Positions 63,704-64,000 of a stretch of 64,000 bases of DNA are shown here, in pieces. The stretch's first letter is position 1. Every line of letters starts with the position of its first letter. The position numbers were made by a program, and so were the translations under genes. Origin of the DNA: Site-B1 sp963827785 (GTDB lineage Bacteria > Bacteroidota > Bacteroidia > Flavobacteriales > Flavobacteriaceae); assembly GCA_963827785.1 (NCBI GenBank), contig CAWHCT010000038.1, forward strand, positions 1 to 64,000. Direction: 5' to 3'. Below the pieces are notes generated by a model. It was given only the letters and a program-made list of their open reading frames with translations. It ran no database searches and was not told the DNA's origin.

Positions 63704-64000
63704 TTAGAGTTGTTGATCCGGTTGTCTGCGTTGTTCGTATTTAATATCACTTAGTACATTTGATTTTATACCAATAAAGAAGAACCATGAGCTTCTGGAA
63801 CTAAAAGGAACCCAACTAAAATTCATTCTCCAGCTTAACAAGTCTCTCTCAAAACGTAGCTGAGTATATGTAAATCCGTTATTTTTTAGATCATAACCTG
63901 ATGATGCTCCAACACTCCAACGAGGAGATAATTCAACGTCACCGGAAAACATGAGAGAATGTGATGATATCTCACTTTGCCTCGCAGCATTGCTATAATT
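63704..64000 (-). CDS. lptD: LptD-like outer-membrane protein, C-terminal part
   Basis: The frame runs off the window edge (99 codons seen). LSPRWSVGASSGYDLKNNGFTY, RFERDLLSWRMNFSWVPF, SSWFFFIGIKSNVLSDIKYE and the end RRQPDQQL match the C-terminal barrel strands of the Bacteroidota LptD (putative LPS assembly protein) family. It inserts lipopolysaccharide into the outer membrane. Gene order is LptD (right) to RidA. Confidence 0.85.
   Translation of the reverse strand, partial: NYSNAARQSEISSHSLMFSGDVELSPRWSVGASSGYDLKNNGFTYTQLRFERDLLSWRMNFSWVPFSSRSSWFFFIGIKSNVLSDIKYEQRRQPDQQL

Overview
The window is AT-rich chromosomal DNA from a member of the Bacteroidota, most likely a Flavobacteriaceae-type marine or soil bacterium. 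The support is a type IX secretion (T9SS) C-terminal sorting domain, Bacteroidota-type -7 boxes (TAnnTTTG) before many genes, scarce Shine-Dalgarno sequences, and flavobacterial families (DUF4159, short-form HPF, Bacteroidota-type LptD, lipoproteins with a Cys soon after the signal segment).

1-10.5 kb: a 9.2-kb imperfect palindrome. Left arm (1-4599) and right arm (4615-9210) both carry the start of a very large T9SS-exported, Ig-repeat, lectin-like surface protein. Its right-arm copy continues uniquely to a complete sorting domain at 10517. The axis falls inside two head-to-head remnants of an esterase gene. Both adhesin copies are interrupted, the left one heavily.

10.5-21.4 kb: a surface-glycan locus with an ATP-grasp ligase, SDR epimerase, FAD oxidoreductase, polysaccharide deacetylase, UDP-GlcNAc 2-epimerase, methyltransferase, polyprenol-phosphate-type GT2 and a multi-spanning GT39-like transferase. 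The ATP-grasp gene sits between direct repeats made from the adhesin tail. Four of these genes carry frameshifts or stops. 21.4-26 kb holds small hypothetical genes, a mutarotase-like gene, a tRNA-Ala(GGC) and a lipoprotein.

26-48 kb: an intact block of stress and envelope genes: DUF2267/hydrolase/phosphoribosyltransferase, UspA/membrane protein/HPF, a PAS histidine kinase with a receiver-CRP fusion regulator, a CDP-alcohol transferase, an ABC efflux system, mlaEFD, patatin, peroxiredoxin, L,D-transpeptidase and Hsp20. By eye, ten promoters in this block carry an FNR-like dyad (ATGA-N6-TCAT) centred exactly 29.5 bp before a -7 box, the class II activator geometry. I read the block as a local regulon, probably of the REC-CRP protein. 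This is the most interesting signal in the window.

48-64 kb: housekeeping genes: THUMP-like methyltransferase, AI-2E family transporter, TrmH-type methyltransferase, DUF4159, rsmE, tsaD, a 1474-residue TamB, then pfkA, gapA, an N-acetylglucosamine-kinase-like gene, mgsA, DUF202, guaC, ridA and the C-terminus of LptD. The genes between 60.67 and 63.2 kb are again broken by small indels in normally conserved enzymes, so local sequence quality is suspect there and in 1-21 kb, in contrast to the clean 21.8-60.6 kb.
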